A DNA stretch of 64,000 nucleotides from an uncultured Pelosinus sp. (GCA_900550105.1 URQW01000001.1:62001-126000), one strand, 5' to 3'; positions 8,697 to 18,438 are shown, numbered from the stretch's first letter. The notes: a model not told the origin generated them from the sequence alone. Numbers and translations are program-made.

Positions 8697-9770
8697 TTAT
8701 CCTTCCTGTAGAGCCAAACCGATGGCGACTGTAAACTGCGGCGCTGCGGCATAAAGTGAGCTTCGGTCAAGCTTCTTGCTGATTCGAACCGCCTCGAACG
8801 GATTATTTAGCAGGACAGGCAGTTCAATCTGTGCCGCTAAATGCTCAGCAAGACCTTTCAGTAAAGCACCACCACCAGTCAAAAAGACTTGTTCAGCAAT
8901 CATTTCTTTGTGCTGCATTTGATGATATTCAAAAGTTCGCCTAATTTCCCGCGCTAAATCTTCGACAACATATTGAATCTGACTATGCAGTTCCTCTGTC
9001 GGCCCTTTGGCAGTAAGCGATGGCAAGAGATTTCTCCCTTTTACCTTCACAGCCTCTGCTGTTACATAATCCACTGCCATGTGCTGCATCATGGTTTGTG
9101 TAACTTGATGTCCGCCTAAAGGAATTGTACGAACTACTACAGGTGAGCCTTTTTGTAAAATCATAATTTGGCAAACATTTTTCCCGATATCGACAACAAT
9201 CCCATTTAGAGAAGTGGGAAAAGTACGCTGCACAGCTAGCGCTTCAAAGTCAATCGCACCGATTTGCAATCCTGCCGCTTCGGCTAACTGGATAAATCGA
9301 TTCACCCGTTCCTTTAGGGCCGAAACTATGAGAACTTTTGCTTCTGTCCCTTTTTCGCCGCTTACCTTTTCCACTACGGTATAGTCGTAATAGTAGGAGT
9401 CTGCGGCATAAGGAACATAGGAATCCATGTCCCATTTTATCGCTTCTACCATTTCTTTCGGTGATAAATCAGGCAGTATAACTTCTCGAGAATAGACCAT
9501 CCTGCCGCCAATACCAAAAACGGCATTTTTTCTAGCTTGCGGAAACTGCGCTGTCATGCTACGAAGCAATTCCGCTAAAGCTTCCATATCAATAATTTCC
9601 TCATTCTGCATAATTTCAGCCGGAATCGCGCGAATAGCTGTTCCCAGTAGCATAGGCACGCTATCTTTATGGGAAATATAGGCCATTTTAATATAACCGC
9701 TGCCAATATCGAGGCCTAGAGCTTCGGCGGACTGTCCTAATATGATACGTTTCACTAGTTTCCCAATCAT
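8697..9770 (-). CDS. pilM: Type IV pilus actin-like ATPase PilM
   Basis: A 357-residue actin-fold cytoplasmic protein. The phosphate-1 motif LGLDIGSGYIKMAYI lies near residue 18, GIVVDIGKNVCQIMI is the second phosphate loop near 190, and VFLTGGGALLKGL near 295 is the adenosine motif. PilM forms a ring at the cytoplasmic face that binds the N-terminal peptide of PilN. It lies between pilD and pilN, 22 and 3 bases apart. The length and motifs are intact. Confidence 0.92.
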   Translation of the reverse strand: MIGKLVKRIILGQSAEALGLDIGSGYIKMAYISHKDSVPMLLGTAIRAIPAEIMQNEEIIDMEALAELLRSMTAQFPQARKNAVFGIGGRMVYSREVILPDLSPKEMVEAIKWDMDSYVPYAADSYYYDYTVVEKVSGEKGTEAKVLIVSALKERVNRFIQLAEAAGLQIGAIDFEALAVQRTFPTSLNGIVVDIGKNVCQIMILQKGSPVVVRTIPLGGHQVTQTMMQHMAVDYVTAEAVKVKGRNLLPSLTAKGPTEELHSQIQYVVEDLAREIRRTFEYHQMQHKEMIAEQVFLTGGGALLKGLAEHLAAQIELPVLLNNPFEAVRISKKLDRSSLYAAAPQFTVAIGLALQEG

Positions 9771-9792
9771 TGCCTCTCACCTGCTTGCAAAA

Positions 9793-10554
9793 TTAAAGTA
9801 CCATACCAAAATACCAGGCTAATAGATCGGCGCCATAAAGCCAGGTGATCAAAGCGGCAACCGCCATAAACGGCCCAAAGGGAATCGCGTCTTTTCTTCC
9901 TTTACGCCCCAAGGCTAGCAAAACAATCCCGATAAAGCCACCTAATAGAAAGGCGAGAAATAACATCAGAATCACGCCTTTAATTCCCAGCCACAGCCCT
10001 AAGACCGCCGCAAACTTCACATCGCCGCCGCCCATACCGCCACGACTGATAATCGCTAATAATAATAACACACCGCCGCCTAACAGCGGCCCAACACAGA
10101 AATCAATCCAATCTAAATGAACCAACACTATTTCTATTATAAAACCAGCCGCACTAAGGCACAACAAAACCTTATCTAAAATCAGCTGGTAATCATAGTC
10201 GATATAAGTAATAACAAGTAAAAAAGCGGCAAATATAGCCGCTGCTGCTCCATAATCCAACGAATCATAGCGCCAGTAGCAAAAAGCAAATAAAAGTCCG
10301 GTTACTAGTTCTACCATTGGGTAGCGCAACGAAATCTTGCCAGCGCAGTGGCTGCAACGCCCGCGCTGCCAGATATAGCTAAGAAGAGGTACTAAGTTCC
10401 AAGGTTTTAAGGGGTGCTTGCAAGTCGGGCAATGCGAAGGCGGATAAAGTATCGATTCTTCGCGTGGCAACCGATAAATACAAACATTTAAGAAGCTGCC
10501 AATAAACAGCCCTGCTATAAAAAAGAGGAATAACACGGTCATCATCCCAAACAA
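9793..10554 (-). CDS. pilD: Prepilin leader peptidase / N-methyltransferase
   Basis: A 253-residue polytopic aspartyl protease that cleaves prepilin leaders after glycine and methylates the new N-terminus. Two CxxC pairs (CPTC and CSHC, about residues 42-70) form the zinc-binding loop of the full-length bifunctional type. The catalytic aspartates lie in YIDYDYQLI (near 125) and GGGDVKFA (near 175). It should process the pilin upstream and the three prepilin-like proteins encoded on the plus strand. A stem-loop separates it from the pilin gene. Confidence 0.93.
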   Translation of the reverse strand: MFGMMTVLFLFFIAGLFIGSFLNVCIYRLPREESILYPPSHCPTCKHPLKPWNLVPLLSYIWQRGRCSHCAGKISLRYPMVELVTGLLFAFCYWRYDSLDYGAAAAIFAAFLLVITYIDYDYQLILDKVLLCLSAAGFIIEIVLVHLDWIDFCVGPLLGGGVLLLLAIISRGGMGGGDVKFAAVLGLWLGIKGVILMLFLAFLLGGFIGIVLLALGRKGRKDAIPFGPFMAVAALITWLYGADLLAWYFGMVL

Positions 10555-10610
10555 ATTAGATTGAAAAATTCCACTTACAATAAAGAGTTTAACTTAACCT
10601 TAGATAAGAA

Positions 10611-10650
10611 GTCAGCCAAAGCCGCCGCCATCAGGCAGCGGCAGGCTGAA
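10611..10650 (-). other. GC-rich stem-loop between pilin and pilD
   Basis: Outer arms TCAGCC/GGCTGA enclose inner arms GCCGC/GCGGC. No T-run follows on the minus strand. The position after an abundant-product gene suggests an mRNA processing or stability element rather than a full terminator; this is inference. Confidence 0.45.
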
Positions 10651-10692
10651 GAGATACATTGTGAAAGTCGAGAGTTGTTTAGAAGTACTAAG

Positions 10693-11109
10693 TTACTTAC
10701 CAGCCTTAATTGAATCAGCTGTGTAAGGTGTATCACCAATGGTAATAATGCCTCTGCCGTAGGTAGTATTAGTAGCGGTAGTATCTACACTATATGCAGC
10801 CCCAGAAGTATCCTTAACTTCACCTGCAACCATGGCTTTTGCTGGCGGCTTCGGCGTAGATGCAAGAGAAGTAAGATCATCAAACTTAGTTGGCATCTTT
10901 CCAGCATTATTGGCCTGATAAATCTGGCTGGCCGTATCAATCGCACTCAGATCCGCCTGAATCTTCGCCGTCCCGGAGGTAGCTGTCGCATCAGCAAACT
11001 TAGGAACAGCAATAGCTGCCAAAACGCCGATGATAGCAATAACGACAAGAAGTTCAATTAAGGTAAAGCCTTGTTGCAGTTTTAACTGTTTTCTAATTCT
11101 TTCGATCAT
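10693..11109 (-). CDS. pilA: Type IV prepilin / GspG-like major pilin
   Basis: A 138-residue prepilin. The short basic leader ends in QQG, followed by FTLIELLVVIAIIGVLAAIAVP, with the usual glutamate at position 5 after the cleavage site. The globular part is small and Ala/Thr-rich. The sequence resembles both type IVa pilins and GspG pseudopilins; the surrounding pilT and pilMNO genes favour a retractile pilus. AAGGGAGG lies at good spacing before the ATG. It is probably the main fibre subunit because it is the only prepilin gene inside the assembly operon. Confidence 0.9.
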   Translation of the reverse strand: MIERIRKQLKLQQGFTLIELLVVIAIIGVLAAIAVPKFADATATSGTAKIQADLSAIDTASQIYQANNAGKMPTKFDDLTSLASTPKPPAKAMVAGEVKDTSGAAYSVDTTATNTTYGRGIITIGDTPYTADSIKAGK

Positions 11110-11144
11110 GGTTTCACCTCCCTTCTTTGATCAAATAATATGCT

Positions 11145-12365
11145 TTAGAGCGAATTCATCGATGTCATCACATCAAAAAGCGGCAGCATGACGGCGGCAA
11201 TAATCGTACCAATAGTCAAGCCCAAAAATAATATCAACGCGGGCTCCATCAAACTGCTAAGGCGGCTGACGAGGTCATCGACATCGTCGTCATAAAAGTC
11301 CGCAATTTTCTCTAGCATTTCATCTGTCGCGCCGCTTTCTTCGCCAATAGCAATCATCTGTACCACCATCGGCGTGAAGACCTTGCTTTCTTGCAACGTA
11401 TAGGCTAGTCCCATTCCTTCGGCAACATTAGACTGGGCTTTATCAAGCGCTTCGACCATGACGAGATTCCCCAGCGTTCGTTTGACTACCTCTAAGGCAG
11501 CTAAGATCGGTACGCCACCTTTAATTAAAGTACTTAACGTCCGGCTGAAGCGAGCCACTGCAACCTTTTGAATTAATCCGCCGATGACAGGAATACGAAA
11601 GAAAGCTCCATCAATAAACCGCCTTGCTGTCGGCCGCTGATAAAACTGCACTAGCAAGAAAGCACTGCCAACAACTAACAACGCCAAGGCAAGCAGATTT
11701 TCCCTGATAAAGGCGCTAGCAGCAAGCAAAACCCGCGTAAGCAGCGGCAGTTCCGTCTTCATATTTTTAAACATTTCCATAAATGTAGGAAATACAAACG
11801 TTAAAATAAAGGTAACGACAATCAAAGCAATCGTAAGGACTGCGGCCGGATATGTCATAGCCGATTTAACCTTTTGATTGAGTTTATGCTCTTTTTCAAA
11901 ATGGGCTGCCAGCCGTACTAGCACAATATCGAGCACACCGCCAACTTCGCCGGCCTCAACCATATGAATCATAATCGTAGGAAAAACTTCACTGTGATTT
12001 TTTAAGGCAACCGAAAGCGCCTCGCCTTCGCGAATTTTTTTATATACGTCCTGCACAGCCGTTTTGAGCGAAGACTTCGTCGTTTGCTCTGCAAGAATAT
12101 TTAAGCAGCGTTCCATTGGCACGCCAGCATTCATCATCGTACTCAATTGTCGGCAAAAAACAGCTAAATCCTTTGTTTTGACTTTCGAACTGAAAATTTT
12201 TATGTCTCGCAGAGAAAAACTTGCCTGCTTTTCTTTTAAAGCCGTAACAAAATATCCTCTTTCTCGCACATAAGATGCCGCCGCCTGCTGCGTGTCAGCT
12301 AGAACGGTACCAGAAAGACTCTGCCCGTCTCGGCTGCGAGCTGTATAAATATATGTCTTAGCCAC
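11145..12365 (-). CDS. pilC: Pilus inner-membrane platform protein PilC/GspF
   Basis: A 406-residue platform protein with two tandem GspF domains (about residues 70-195 and 270-395), each ending in TM helices, after an N-terminal region beginning AKTYIYTARSRDGQ. The motif GVPMERCLNILAEQT and its second copy GVPILAALEVVKRTLGN are typical. PilC transmits rotation of the PilB or PilT hexamer to pilin insertion or extraction. It lies between pilT and pilA, as in many pilus operons. Confidence 0.92.
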   Translation of the reverse strand: MAKTYIYTARSRDGQSLSGTVLADTQQAAASYVRERGYFVTALKEKQASFSLRDIKIFSSKVKTKDLAVFCRQLSTMMNAGVPMERCLNILAEQTTKSSLKTAVQDVYKKIREGEALSVALKNHSEVFPTIMIHMVEAGEVGGVLDIVLVRLAAHFEKEHKLNQKVKSAMTYPAAVLTIALIVVTFILTFVFPTFMEMFKNMKTELPLLTRVLLAASAFIRENLLALALLVVGSAFLLVQFYQRPTARRFIDGAFFRIPVIGGLIQKVAVARFSRTLSTLIKGGVPILAALEVVKRTLGNLVMVEALDKAQSNVAEGMGLAYTLQESKVFTPMVVQMIAIGEESGATDEMLEKIADFYDDDVDDLVSRLSSLMEPALILFLGLTIGTIIAAVMLPLFDVMTSMNSL

Positions 12366-12401
12366 TTTCTACTCCTCTCGCCGTCAAAATAAAGTAGGCT
12401 G

Positions 12402-13457
12402 CTAGTAAGGCTGAGCCAAACGGACAAAAGACTCTGGATGAGACGCCCGCATCACTGCGTCTTCGTATGTCACTAAACCATTTGTGTAAAGATTCTTCAA
12501 AGACATATCCATAGAAATCATGCCGCTACGCATACCAGTCTGGATAATTGATAAAATTTGATGAGTTTTCCCTTCGCGAATCAAATTGCGTAAAGCAGGC
12601 GTAGCTGCTAGAATCTCTAAAGCTACCACTCTGCCCGTATTGTCTTTTCGCGGTAAGAGCTGTTGGCAGATAATCCCTTGCAGCGTCAATGAAAGCTGTA
12701 CTCGAATCTGTTGCTGCTGGTAAGGCGGAAATACATCTATAATACGGTCAATCGTCTGCGAAGCATCCCCTGTGTGAAGCGTGGCAAAAACAAGATGCCC
12801 TGTTTCCGCCGCAGTTACGGCAATGCCGATTGTTTCGGCATCACGCATTTCACCGACGAGAATCACATCAGGATCTTCTCTTAAGGCCGCTCGCAGCCCA
12901 TTGCTGAAGGATTTGCTATCCGCATGAATCTCCCGTTGGTTAACAATGCTTTTTTTATGTTTATGCAAATATTCAATGGGATCTTCCAGTGTCAGAATGT
13001 GACAATCTCGCTCGGTATTGATGAGATCAATCATCGCCGCTAGCGTAGTAGATTTGCCACTGCCGGTCGGTCCGGTAACAAGAACAAGGCCGCGGGTGGA
13101 ACGAGCAAAGTTCTTTAAAATTTCCGGATGTCCTAACTGATCCAACGTCGCAATGGTCTCATTCACGAGTCGAATGGCCATTCCCATGGAACCACGTTGC
13201 CTGAAAGCATTTACCCGAAAGCGACTTACACCAGGAATAGCATAAGAAAAATCGAGTTCTCCATTCTCGCGAAAGCGGGCCAGTTGCTCTTCATTCAGTA
13301 TCCCTGTGACTAGCGCTGCTGTATCAGTCATCGTGAGCACCGGTCGATCGGTGTGAATCAAATGGCCATTTATGCGAAAAACGGGTGGAACGCCTACCGT
13401 AATATGTACATCAGAAGCACGCCGTCGCACGGCTTCTTCCAGTAATTCTCGTATCAT
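12402..13457 (-). CDS. pilT: Pilus retraction ATPase PilT
   Basis: A 351-residue hexameric AAA+-like secretion ATPase. The Walker A is GPTGSGKSTT (near residue 130), the Asp box and Walker B region is VGEMRDAETI, and the His box is HLVFATLHTGDA. The AIRLVNE stretch before Walker A fits PilT. The upstream GTG overlapping the pilB stop is less likely than ATG at 13457, which follows AGGTGAGG by 8 bases. Presence of PilT implies retraction and hence twitching or DNA uptake, and distinguishes this locus from a simple type II secretion system. Confidence 0.92.
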   Translation of the reverse strand: MIRELLEEAVRRRASDVHITVGVPPVFRINGHLIHTDRPVLTMTDTAALVTGILNEEQLARFRENGELDFSYAIPGVSRFRVNAFRQRGSMGMAIRLVNETIATLDQLGHPEILKNFARSTRGLVLVTGPTGSGKSTTLAAMIDLINTERDCHILTLEDPIEYLHKHKKSIVNQREIHADSKSFSNGLRAALREDPDVILVGEMRDAETIGIAVTAAETGHLVFATLHTGDASQTIDRIIDVFPPYQQQQIRVQLSLTLQGIICQQLLPRKDNTGRVVALEILAATPALRNLIREGKTHQILSIIQTGMRSGMISMDMSLKNLYTNGLVTYEDAVMRASHPESFVRLAQPY

Positions 13458-13474
13458 AACTGATTCCTCACCTT

Positions 13475-15142
13475 TCACCCCTGCGAAACGCGCATAACTT
13501 CCTTAACCGTCGTAAGTCCCTGCAGAATTTTTTGAATACCATCATCAAGCATACTTGTCATGCCGTTTGCTGTAGCGGCTGACCGAATTTGATCGGTTGA
13601 AGCGCTCTGGCTAATCAAAGTACGAATTTCTTCGTTAATAACCATGACTTCATGAATAGAAATTCTGCCGCGATAGCCTGTACTACTGCACTCTGTACAG
13701 CCTTGCGCCTGATAAAGCGTCACAGGCTCAGAAGCATCAAGTCCTAAAAAAAAGCGTTCTGGCGAATCTGGTTTCAATTGATAAGGCTTTTTGCAATGAG
13801 GGCACAACAACCGAACAAGTCGCTGAGCCACAATACCAAGAATCGAAGAAGCCACAAGAAACGGTGGGACTCCCATATCAATTAGACGGGTTATCGTACT
13901 AGGCGCATCATTGGTATGGAGGGTTGACATCACTAGATGCCCTGTAAGAGCGGCACGTACAGCAATATCAGCCGTTTCATTATCGCGAATTTCCCCAACC
14001 ATAATAATATTCGGATCTTGGCGTAAAATAGATCGCAACCCCGTAGAAAAATGCAAGCCTGCTCGCGCATTGACCTGAACCTGATTAATTCCGGCTAAAC
14101 GATATTCGACTGGATCTTCTAGAGTCACAATATTTTGCTGCAAATCATTCAATTCTTCCAGAGAGGAGTAGAGTGTCGTTGTCTTACCGGAACCAGTGGG
14201 ACCAGTAACGAGAATCATACCATAGGCATGCTGATACAAGCGGCGATAGCGGGTTAAATTCCCACTAGAAAAACCGAGCTTCTCCATATCAAGCACTACC
14301 GCTCTTTGATCAAGAATTCGCATAACCATCTTTTCGCCATAAATCGTTGGTAAACTCGACACCCGAATATCTACAGTAGGGCCTAGCTCATTTAGAAAGA
14401 TTCGTCCATCTTGCGGCAGCCGTTTTTCGGCAATATCCATACCAGCCATAATTTTAATCCGAGAAATAATCGCTGCCTGAATATTCGCCGTAAAACAACA
14501 AACCTCACGCAACACGCCGTCAACCCGAAAGCGGACTCGCAAATTTTCTCCCTGCGGTTCAATATGAATATCACTGGCCCGTTCACGCACAGCCTGCAAG
14601 AATAAGGAATTTACAATCCCAATAATGGGCGCATCGTCCGCTGTTTGCAGTTCCGCTGTCGGTGTCTCTTCGATCCGCAAGCGGCTTACAGCTTTTTCGA
14701 CTAATTCATTGACACCGTAATACTTGCTAATCGCGCGCAAAACATCTCGTTCTGTCGCAATAACTGGCGTAACTTCACATTCGGCGGCCATGCGCACATC
14801 ATCAATGGCGTAAAGATTCGTAGGATCTGTCATGGCCAGCATCAAAAAACGCCCATCCTGTTTTACCGGAAAAACTTTATATTTTTCAGCAATTGCCACA
14901 GGCACTTTTTTTAGAACTTCCGGTTGAATTTCAATCTGAGCCAGCTCAATGTGAGGTACGCCCAATTGAAATTCAAGAACTTCTACCATCCGTTCTTCCG
15001 TAATATAGCCGAGATCTAAAAAAATCCGCCCGAGTCTTTCCCCTGAAACTTTTTGTACTCCTAAGGCTTTATTCAATTGTTCCTGAGAGATAATGCCTGT
15101 CTCAATCATCAAATCGCCTAAGCGCTTTCTTTGTATCACCAT
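13475..15142 (-). CDS. pilB: Pilus assembly ATPase PilB/GspE
   Basis: A 555-residue extension ATPase with the N-terminal MshEN/GspE-N domain (about 1-140; IQRKRLGDLMIETGIISQEQL), an ASDIHIEP region, Walker A GPTGSGKTTTLYSS near residue 320, Walker B VGEIRDNETA, and a tetracysteine zinc element (CPHC ... CTEC) near 455-485. Some MshEN domains bind c-di-GMP, so the GGDEF-EAL protein encoded at 51-54 kb could influence it; that link is only inference. It lies 19 bases after the secretin gene. Confidence 0.93.
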   Translation of the reverse strand: MVIQRKRLGDLMIETGIISQEQLNKALGVQKVSGERLGRIFLDLGYITEERMVEVLEFQLGVPHIELAQIEIQPEVLKKVPVAIAEKYKVFPVKQDGRFLMLAMTDPTNLYAIDDVRMAAECEVTPVIATERDVLRAISKYYGVNELVEKAVSRLRIEETPTAELQTADDAPIIGIVNSLFLQAVRERASDIHIEPQGENLRVRFRVDGVLREVCCFTANIQAAIISRIKIMAGMDIAEKRLPQDGRIFLNELGPTVDIRVSSLPTIYGEKMVMRILDQRAVVLDMEKLGFSSGNLTRYRRLYQHAYGMILVTGPTGSGKTTTLYSSLEELNDLQQNIVTLEDPVEYRLAGINQVQVNARAGLHFSTGLRSILRQDPNIIMVGEIRDNETADIAVRAALTGHLVMSTLHTNDAPSTITRLIDMGVPPFLVASSILGIVAQRLVRLLCPHCKKPYQLKPDSPERFFLGLDASEPVTLYQAQGCTECSSTGYRGRISIHEVMVINEEIRTLISQSASTDQIRSAATANGMTSMLDDGIQKILQGLTTVKEVMRVSQG

Positions 15143-15161
15143 AGCATCCTCACCTATTTAT

Positions 15162-16451
15162 CTATTTCACAATATGGGCTGTTAGGAAAATGACAATCTC
15201 ACTATCGCTCCCTGTATTATGAACACTTTTAAACAAAGCTCCTAAAATCGGCAAATCACTCAAAAAGGGTACTTTACTTACCGTCTCTGATGTTTGTTGG
15301 CCAATCAGTCCGCCAATCACCATGGTTTCGCCATCTTTCACTTTTACATTCGTTTCCGCTTCCCGCGTCGAAATTTTATATTGTTTAATATCTGAAACAA
15401 GCTCTGGCGTACTAACTTCTGTATGTACCTTGGCAAAAATCTGTCCGTCTGGTGAAACGACTGGCGTATAAACCAGTTTAATCCCAGCATCAACATATTG
15501 TATCGACGTCGTAGTTAAACCGTTCTGGATCGTTTGCACTTGTACTGGAATCTTATCACCAATCATAATTTGCGCCTCTTTACCACTCACGGTAGAGATT
15601 TTAGGCTTAGCTAAAACTTGCGCCTTGCCGTTACTAACTAGAGCGCTAATTGTCGCCTGATAATAAAATTCGTAAGGTTGACCTTCCGGTCCTTTGCCAA
15701 ACTGAATCACACCGGGATTTGTCAAAGTGCTGTTACGGGTGATTTTTGCAGCCGTGGTCTGCGTACGGACAAGATTCCCATTATTGTCAGTAGTCACCGT
15801 ATAGGTAGGCGCCGTATAATCATAAGTCTTAGGCGTTGCGTCCCATTTCCAGTCAATGCCCAAATCCTTCGTCGCCGATTTACTAATCGACAAAACCTTG
15901 GCCTCTAATTCGACCTGTTGAACAGCCACATCAAGTTTTGCAACCATATCGGTTAGCCGTTCAACTCCGGCAATCGGCCCGCTGATTAATAACGAATTGG
16001 AGACAGGATCGATATCCACCTTTGCCTTAAGTCCCTCAGCGGCACCAGCCAGTGATTTTTTCAGATCATCAGCCATAACATGTTCCAACTTGATCGTTTT
16101 CAGGCTGGCCAAATCATTCTTTTCGACAAGAATATTTTTTTCGCCAATATAACGATAGGTCAATCCCTTGCTCTGCGTAATCAAGCTCATCGCCTCAGCA
16201 AAAGTTACATGATCTAGTTTGATGGTAAGCTCACTGGACTTATCCTTTACGTTATCACTATCGAAAACAATATTTACCCCTTCTAAACTAGCCATAGTAT
16301 GAAAAACGACAGGGAGATTTTCCCTCACAAATACGAGATTATAAAAACTTTCCTCGGCAAAACAAGTTGTTCGTCCTAGTAGAATTACGGCTAAGAAGGA
16401 AAAAAGTATTTTATTCCAATTGCAGTAAATACGGCGTCCTTTATCTTCCAT
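15162..16451 (-). CDS. pilQ: Short secretin PilQ/GspD-like
   Basis: A 429-residue outer-membrane secretin with a signal peptide or membrane segment near residues 12-33. Next comes a secretin-and-TonB short (N0-like) domain at about 40-110 and one N1-type region at about 118-180. The C-terminal secretin domain carries VLAKPKISTVSGKEAQI and the end motif KVPFLSDLPILGALFK. It is much shorter than proteobacterial PilQ, lacking AMIN domains and extra N-domains. ATG at 16451 follows GGAGG by 8 bases and overlaps the upstream gene by 11 bases. Its presence implies an outer membrane. Confidence 0.88.
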   Translation of the reverse strand: MEDKGRRIYCNWNKILFSFLAVILLGRTTCFAEESFYNLVFVRENLPVVFHTMASLEGVNIVFDSDNVKDKSSELTIKLDHVTFAEAMSLITQSKGLTYRYIGEKNILVEKNDLASLKTIKLEHVMADDLKKSLAGAAEGLKAKVDIDPVSNSLLISGPIAGVERLTDMVAKLDVAVQQVELEAKVLSISKSATKDLGIDWKWDATPKTYDYTAPTYTVTTDNNGNLVRTQTTAAKITRNSTLTNPGVIQFGKGPEGQPYEFYYQATISALVSNGKAQVLAKPKISTVSGKEAQIMIGDKIPVQVQTIQNGLTTTSIQYVDAGIKLVYTPVVSPDGQIFAKVHTEVSTPELVSDIKQYKISTREAETNVKVKDGETMVIGGLIGQQTSETVSKVPFLSDLPILGALFKSVHNTGSDSEIVIFLTAHIVK

Positions 16452-17052
16452 TTGCGGCGCCTCCATTTTCTCTTATATCTTCTAACTGAAGAATTTTTCT
16501 TGCTCCAGCTGATTGTAAAACCACATAGTCTGCACCAATCGCAATTAGGCGATATTGCCCAACCTGCTCATTAACGCGATAAGCCTTCGACTCTCCCCCT
16601 GTGTTAATAACCGCTAAACGAAGACCGTCTGATTCAGCAATCCCGGTTAATTTCATAGCGGTACTGCCAGTAGTCGGACGCCAGGTTGTCACTGTATCCT
16701 GCCGCGAAAAATCAGGCTGCTTCATTGCTCCTGTAGAATTTACCGGCGGTTGCGGCGAATTAGTCGCTGCTGGCTGACCGTCCTGTCGATACTCAGGCGG
16801 AAGCGAAAAAGGATTGCGAGTAATTAAATCTGGTTCGCCAGAACTAATTTTTCCGGGAGGATTCTTTTTGGGTTCCGCTATTGGCGTTTTAAGCGGTTCA
16901 CTAATCGAGACAGGACGAGATTGACCATCACCTAAATTTAAATACACCCAGCAGCAAAAGAAAATTACGCCGACAACTGCAACTCCTATTAACTTTTTTT
17001 TCATTGCTTCAGAAATTACAATCTCTTGCTGCAGCCAACTTGGTATTTGCAA
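16441..17052 (-). CDS. PilP/GspC-like pilot or connector protein
   Basis: A 203-residue bitopic protein with a TM helix at about 19-37, a proline-rich linker (about 45-115) and a C-terminal beta-rich domain (about 130-190; MKLTGIAESDGLRLAVINTGGESKAYRVNEQVG). This architecture matches GspC HR and PilP domains that connect the inner-membrane complex to the secretin N0 domain. It overlaps the secretin start by 11 bases, which supports a direct partnership. Sequence identity to named families is low, so the call is mainly from topology and position. It is the first gene of the operon. Confidence 0.7.
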   Translation of the reverse strand: MQIPSWLQQEIVISEAMKKKLIGVAVVGVIFFCCWVYLNLGDGQSRPVSISEPLKTPIAEPKKNPPGKISSGEPDLITRNPFSLPPEYRQDGQPAATNSPQPPVNSTGAMKQPDFSRQDTVTTWRPTTGSTAMKLTGIAESDGLRLAVINTGGESKAYRVNEQVGQYRLIAIGADYVVLQSAGARKILQLEDIRENGGAANGR

Positions 17053-17359
17053 ACTCTTTGCCTCCCGCTATGATAAAACACGACTCTACCACACTGTAAA
17101 ATTATGTAACTGTACAATAAAACCAGGATAAGAGTCCTAGTCTTTGTGTAATTTATTGTAACAGATATTCAATAAAACGACAATTTTATTAAGAAGTAAT
17201 TTTTATTAAAATAATCTTTAAAAAGACTATTTATTATTAAGAAATCTTAATATATAGGATCTTGCTATTGTAATCTTATATCAAAATGAAATAAACTACT
17301 ACTATAAAGATATACCATTCTTTTATATTGAACTTGATTTTCTCTAAAGGAGTCTAATT
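17053..17359. other. AT-rich divergent promoter region of the pilus locus
   Basis: About 300 bases with no gene, separating the minus-strand assembly operon from the plus-strand minor pilin genes. It must hold promoters in both directions. On the minus strand CATAAT (about 70 bases upstream of the PilP-like gene) is a candidate -10. No clear operator or hairpin stands out. Confidence 0.5.
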
Positions 17360-17815
17360 ATGAAAAAAGATTTGCACTCCCAAGGCGGTTTTTTATTAGC
17401 AGAAGCCTTAATTGCTATCATGTTTTGTGTCGCCCTACTGGCGCTTGGCGGTTTTTATATAATGCTTAGCAAATCAACAACAAACTCAGCCAATTATACC
17501 AATGCAACAAACTTGGCCCAGTTATATATAGAAACTTTTAAAGCAGCACAAAAAAGCACAGACTCTGCTGTGCAACAATTCAAAGTTACAGCAACTCAAA
17601 CTCCGGCTTTTGATGGCGCCGCCTTAATTGATCCAAAAACCTTGCCAAAAATATACGAAAATTACACAGTCACTTTCACTCCTGAACCAGTAACAACAAG
17701 CGATACTGCTAAGAACAGCGCTAAAACACTTATCGCCTATACCGTAAAAGTAACTTGGCAAGAACAAAATAAACCATTACAAGTTAAGCTCATCACATTT
17801 ATTCCGCAGCGCTAG
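17360..17815 (+). CDS. PilV/GspI-like minor prepilin
   Basis: A 151-residue prepilin with leader MKKDLHSQGG, cleavage before FLLAEALIAIMFCVALLALGG, and glutamate at position 5 of the mature chain. The LLAEALIAI variant is typical of PilV/GspI-type minor pilins. The globular domain ends in VTWQEQNKPLQVKLITFIPQR, a pattern common in minor pilins. It is the first of three co-directional genes spaced 14 and 23 bases apart. It probably forms part of the priming complex at the pilus tip. Confidence 0.8.
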   Translation: MKKDLHSQGGFLLAEALIAIMFCVALLALGGFYIMLSKSTTNSANYTNATNLAQLYIETFKAAQKSTDSAVQQFKVTATQTPAFDGAALIDPKTLPKIYENYTVTFTPEPVTTSDTAKNSAKTLIAYTVKVTWQEQNKPLQVKLITFIPQR

Positions 17816-17829
17816 ATAAGGAGGCTCTT

Positions 17830-18438
17830 ATGAAATTCAGTCATTCCCGCCAGCAGGGCTTTACTTTGATTGAACTGTTAGTTTGGATGGCAATCACAGC
17901 CGTTCTGCTCGGTGCGGTGGGCAGCTATTTTTCCGCAACGGTGAAAGCGTGGCTTGATAGTCGCAGTAAATTTGAAGTAAGAACCTCGGCATCCATACTA
18001 ACAAATGATTTGATATCGAATCTGCATGGAGGCCATGACTATAAATTGGTAGATAATAACCCCAATTTTAGTGCTGCAACAGGACAAGCCATTCAATTTA
18101 CAGCACCGCCGTTAAACTCTTCAACCGAAAATCCGCCAGAAGTAGTTCAAATTATTTATCGTGACAGTACCACCAAGCAACTGATGCTCTTTAACACTGC
18201 TACAAAAGAAAAGCGCAAATTATATGGTCAGGGCAGCAACATTATAATTGAACTTGACAGCAATTCCAGCAGCAGTTGGCCTTTATTCATAGTCGACCCC
18301 AATTCCACCAACGAATCTGTAACAATTCACTTTAAACTGGTCAATCCTACTACGACAGATCCCAATACTCATAACCCGCCGGAATTAGCCATTTCTACGA
18401 TGATCACTTCCGCTAAATCCACCTTTGAATTGCAATAA
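17830..18438 (+). CDS. PilW/GspJ-like minor prepilin
   Basis: A 202-residue prepilin with leader ending RQQG, then FTLIELLVWMAITAVLLGAVGSYF; glutamate 5 is conserved. The size and the following large globular part (FEVRTSASILTNDLISNLHGG) fit PilW/GspJ. It lies 14 bases after the PilV-like gene and 23 before the PilX-like gene, with GGAGG before the start. It is expected to join the tip complex that primes pilus assembly. Confidence 0.82.
   Translation: MKFSHSRQQGFTLIELLVWMAITAVLLGAVGSYFSATVKAWLDSRSKFEVRTSASILTNDLISNLHGGHDYKLVDNNPNFSAATGQAIQFTAPPLNSSTENPPEVVQIIYRDSTTKQLMLFNTATKEKRKLYGQGSNIIIELDSNSSSSWPLFIVDPNSTNESVTIHFKLVNPTTTDPNTHNPPELAISTMITSAKSTFELQ

Noticed and set aside
8770..8800. tRNA-like GATTCGAACC string
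   Set aside because: It lies within pilM coding sequence and no cloverleaf can be drawn around it.
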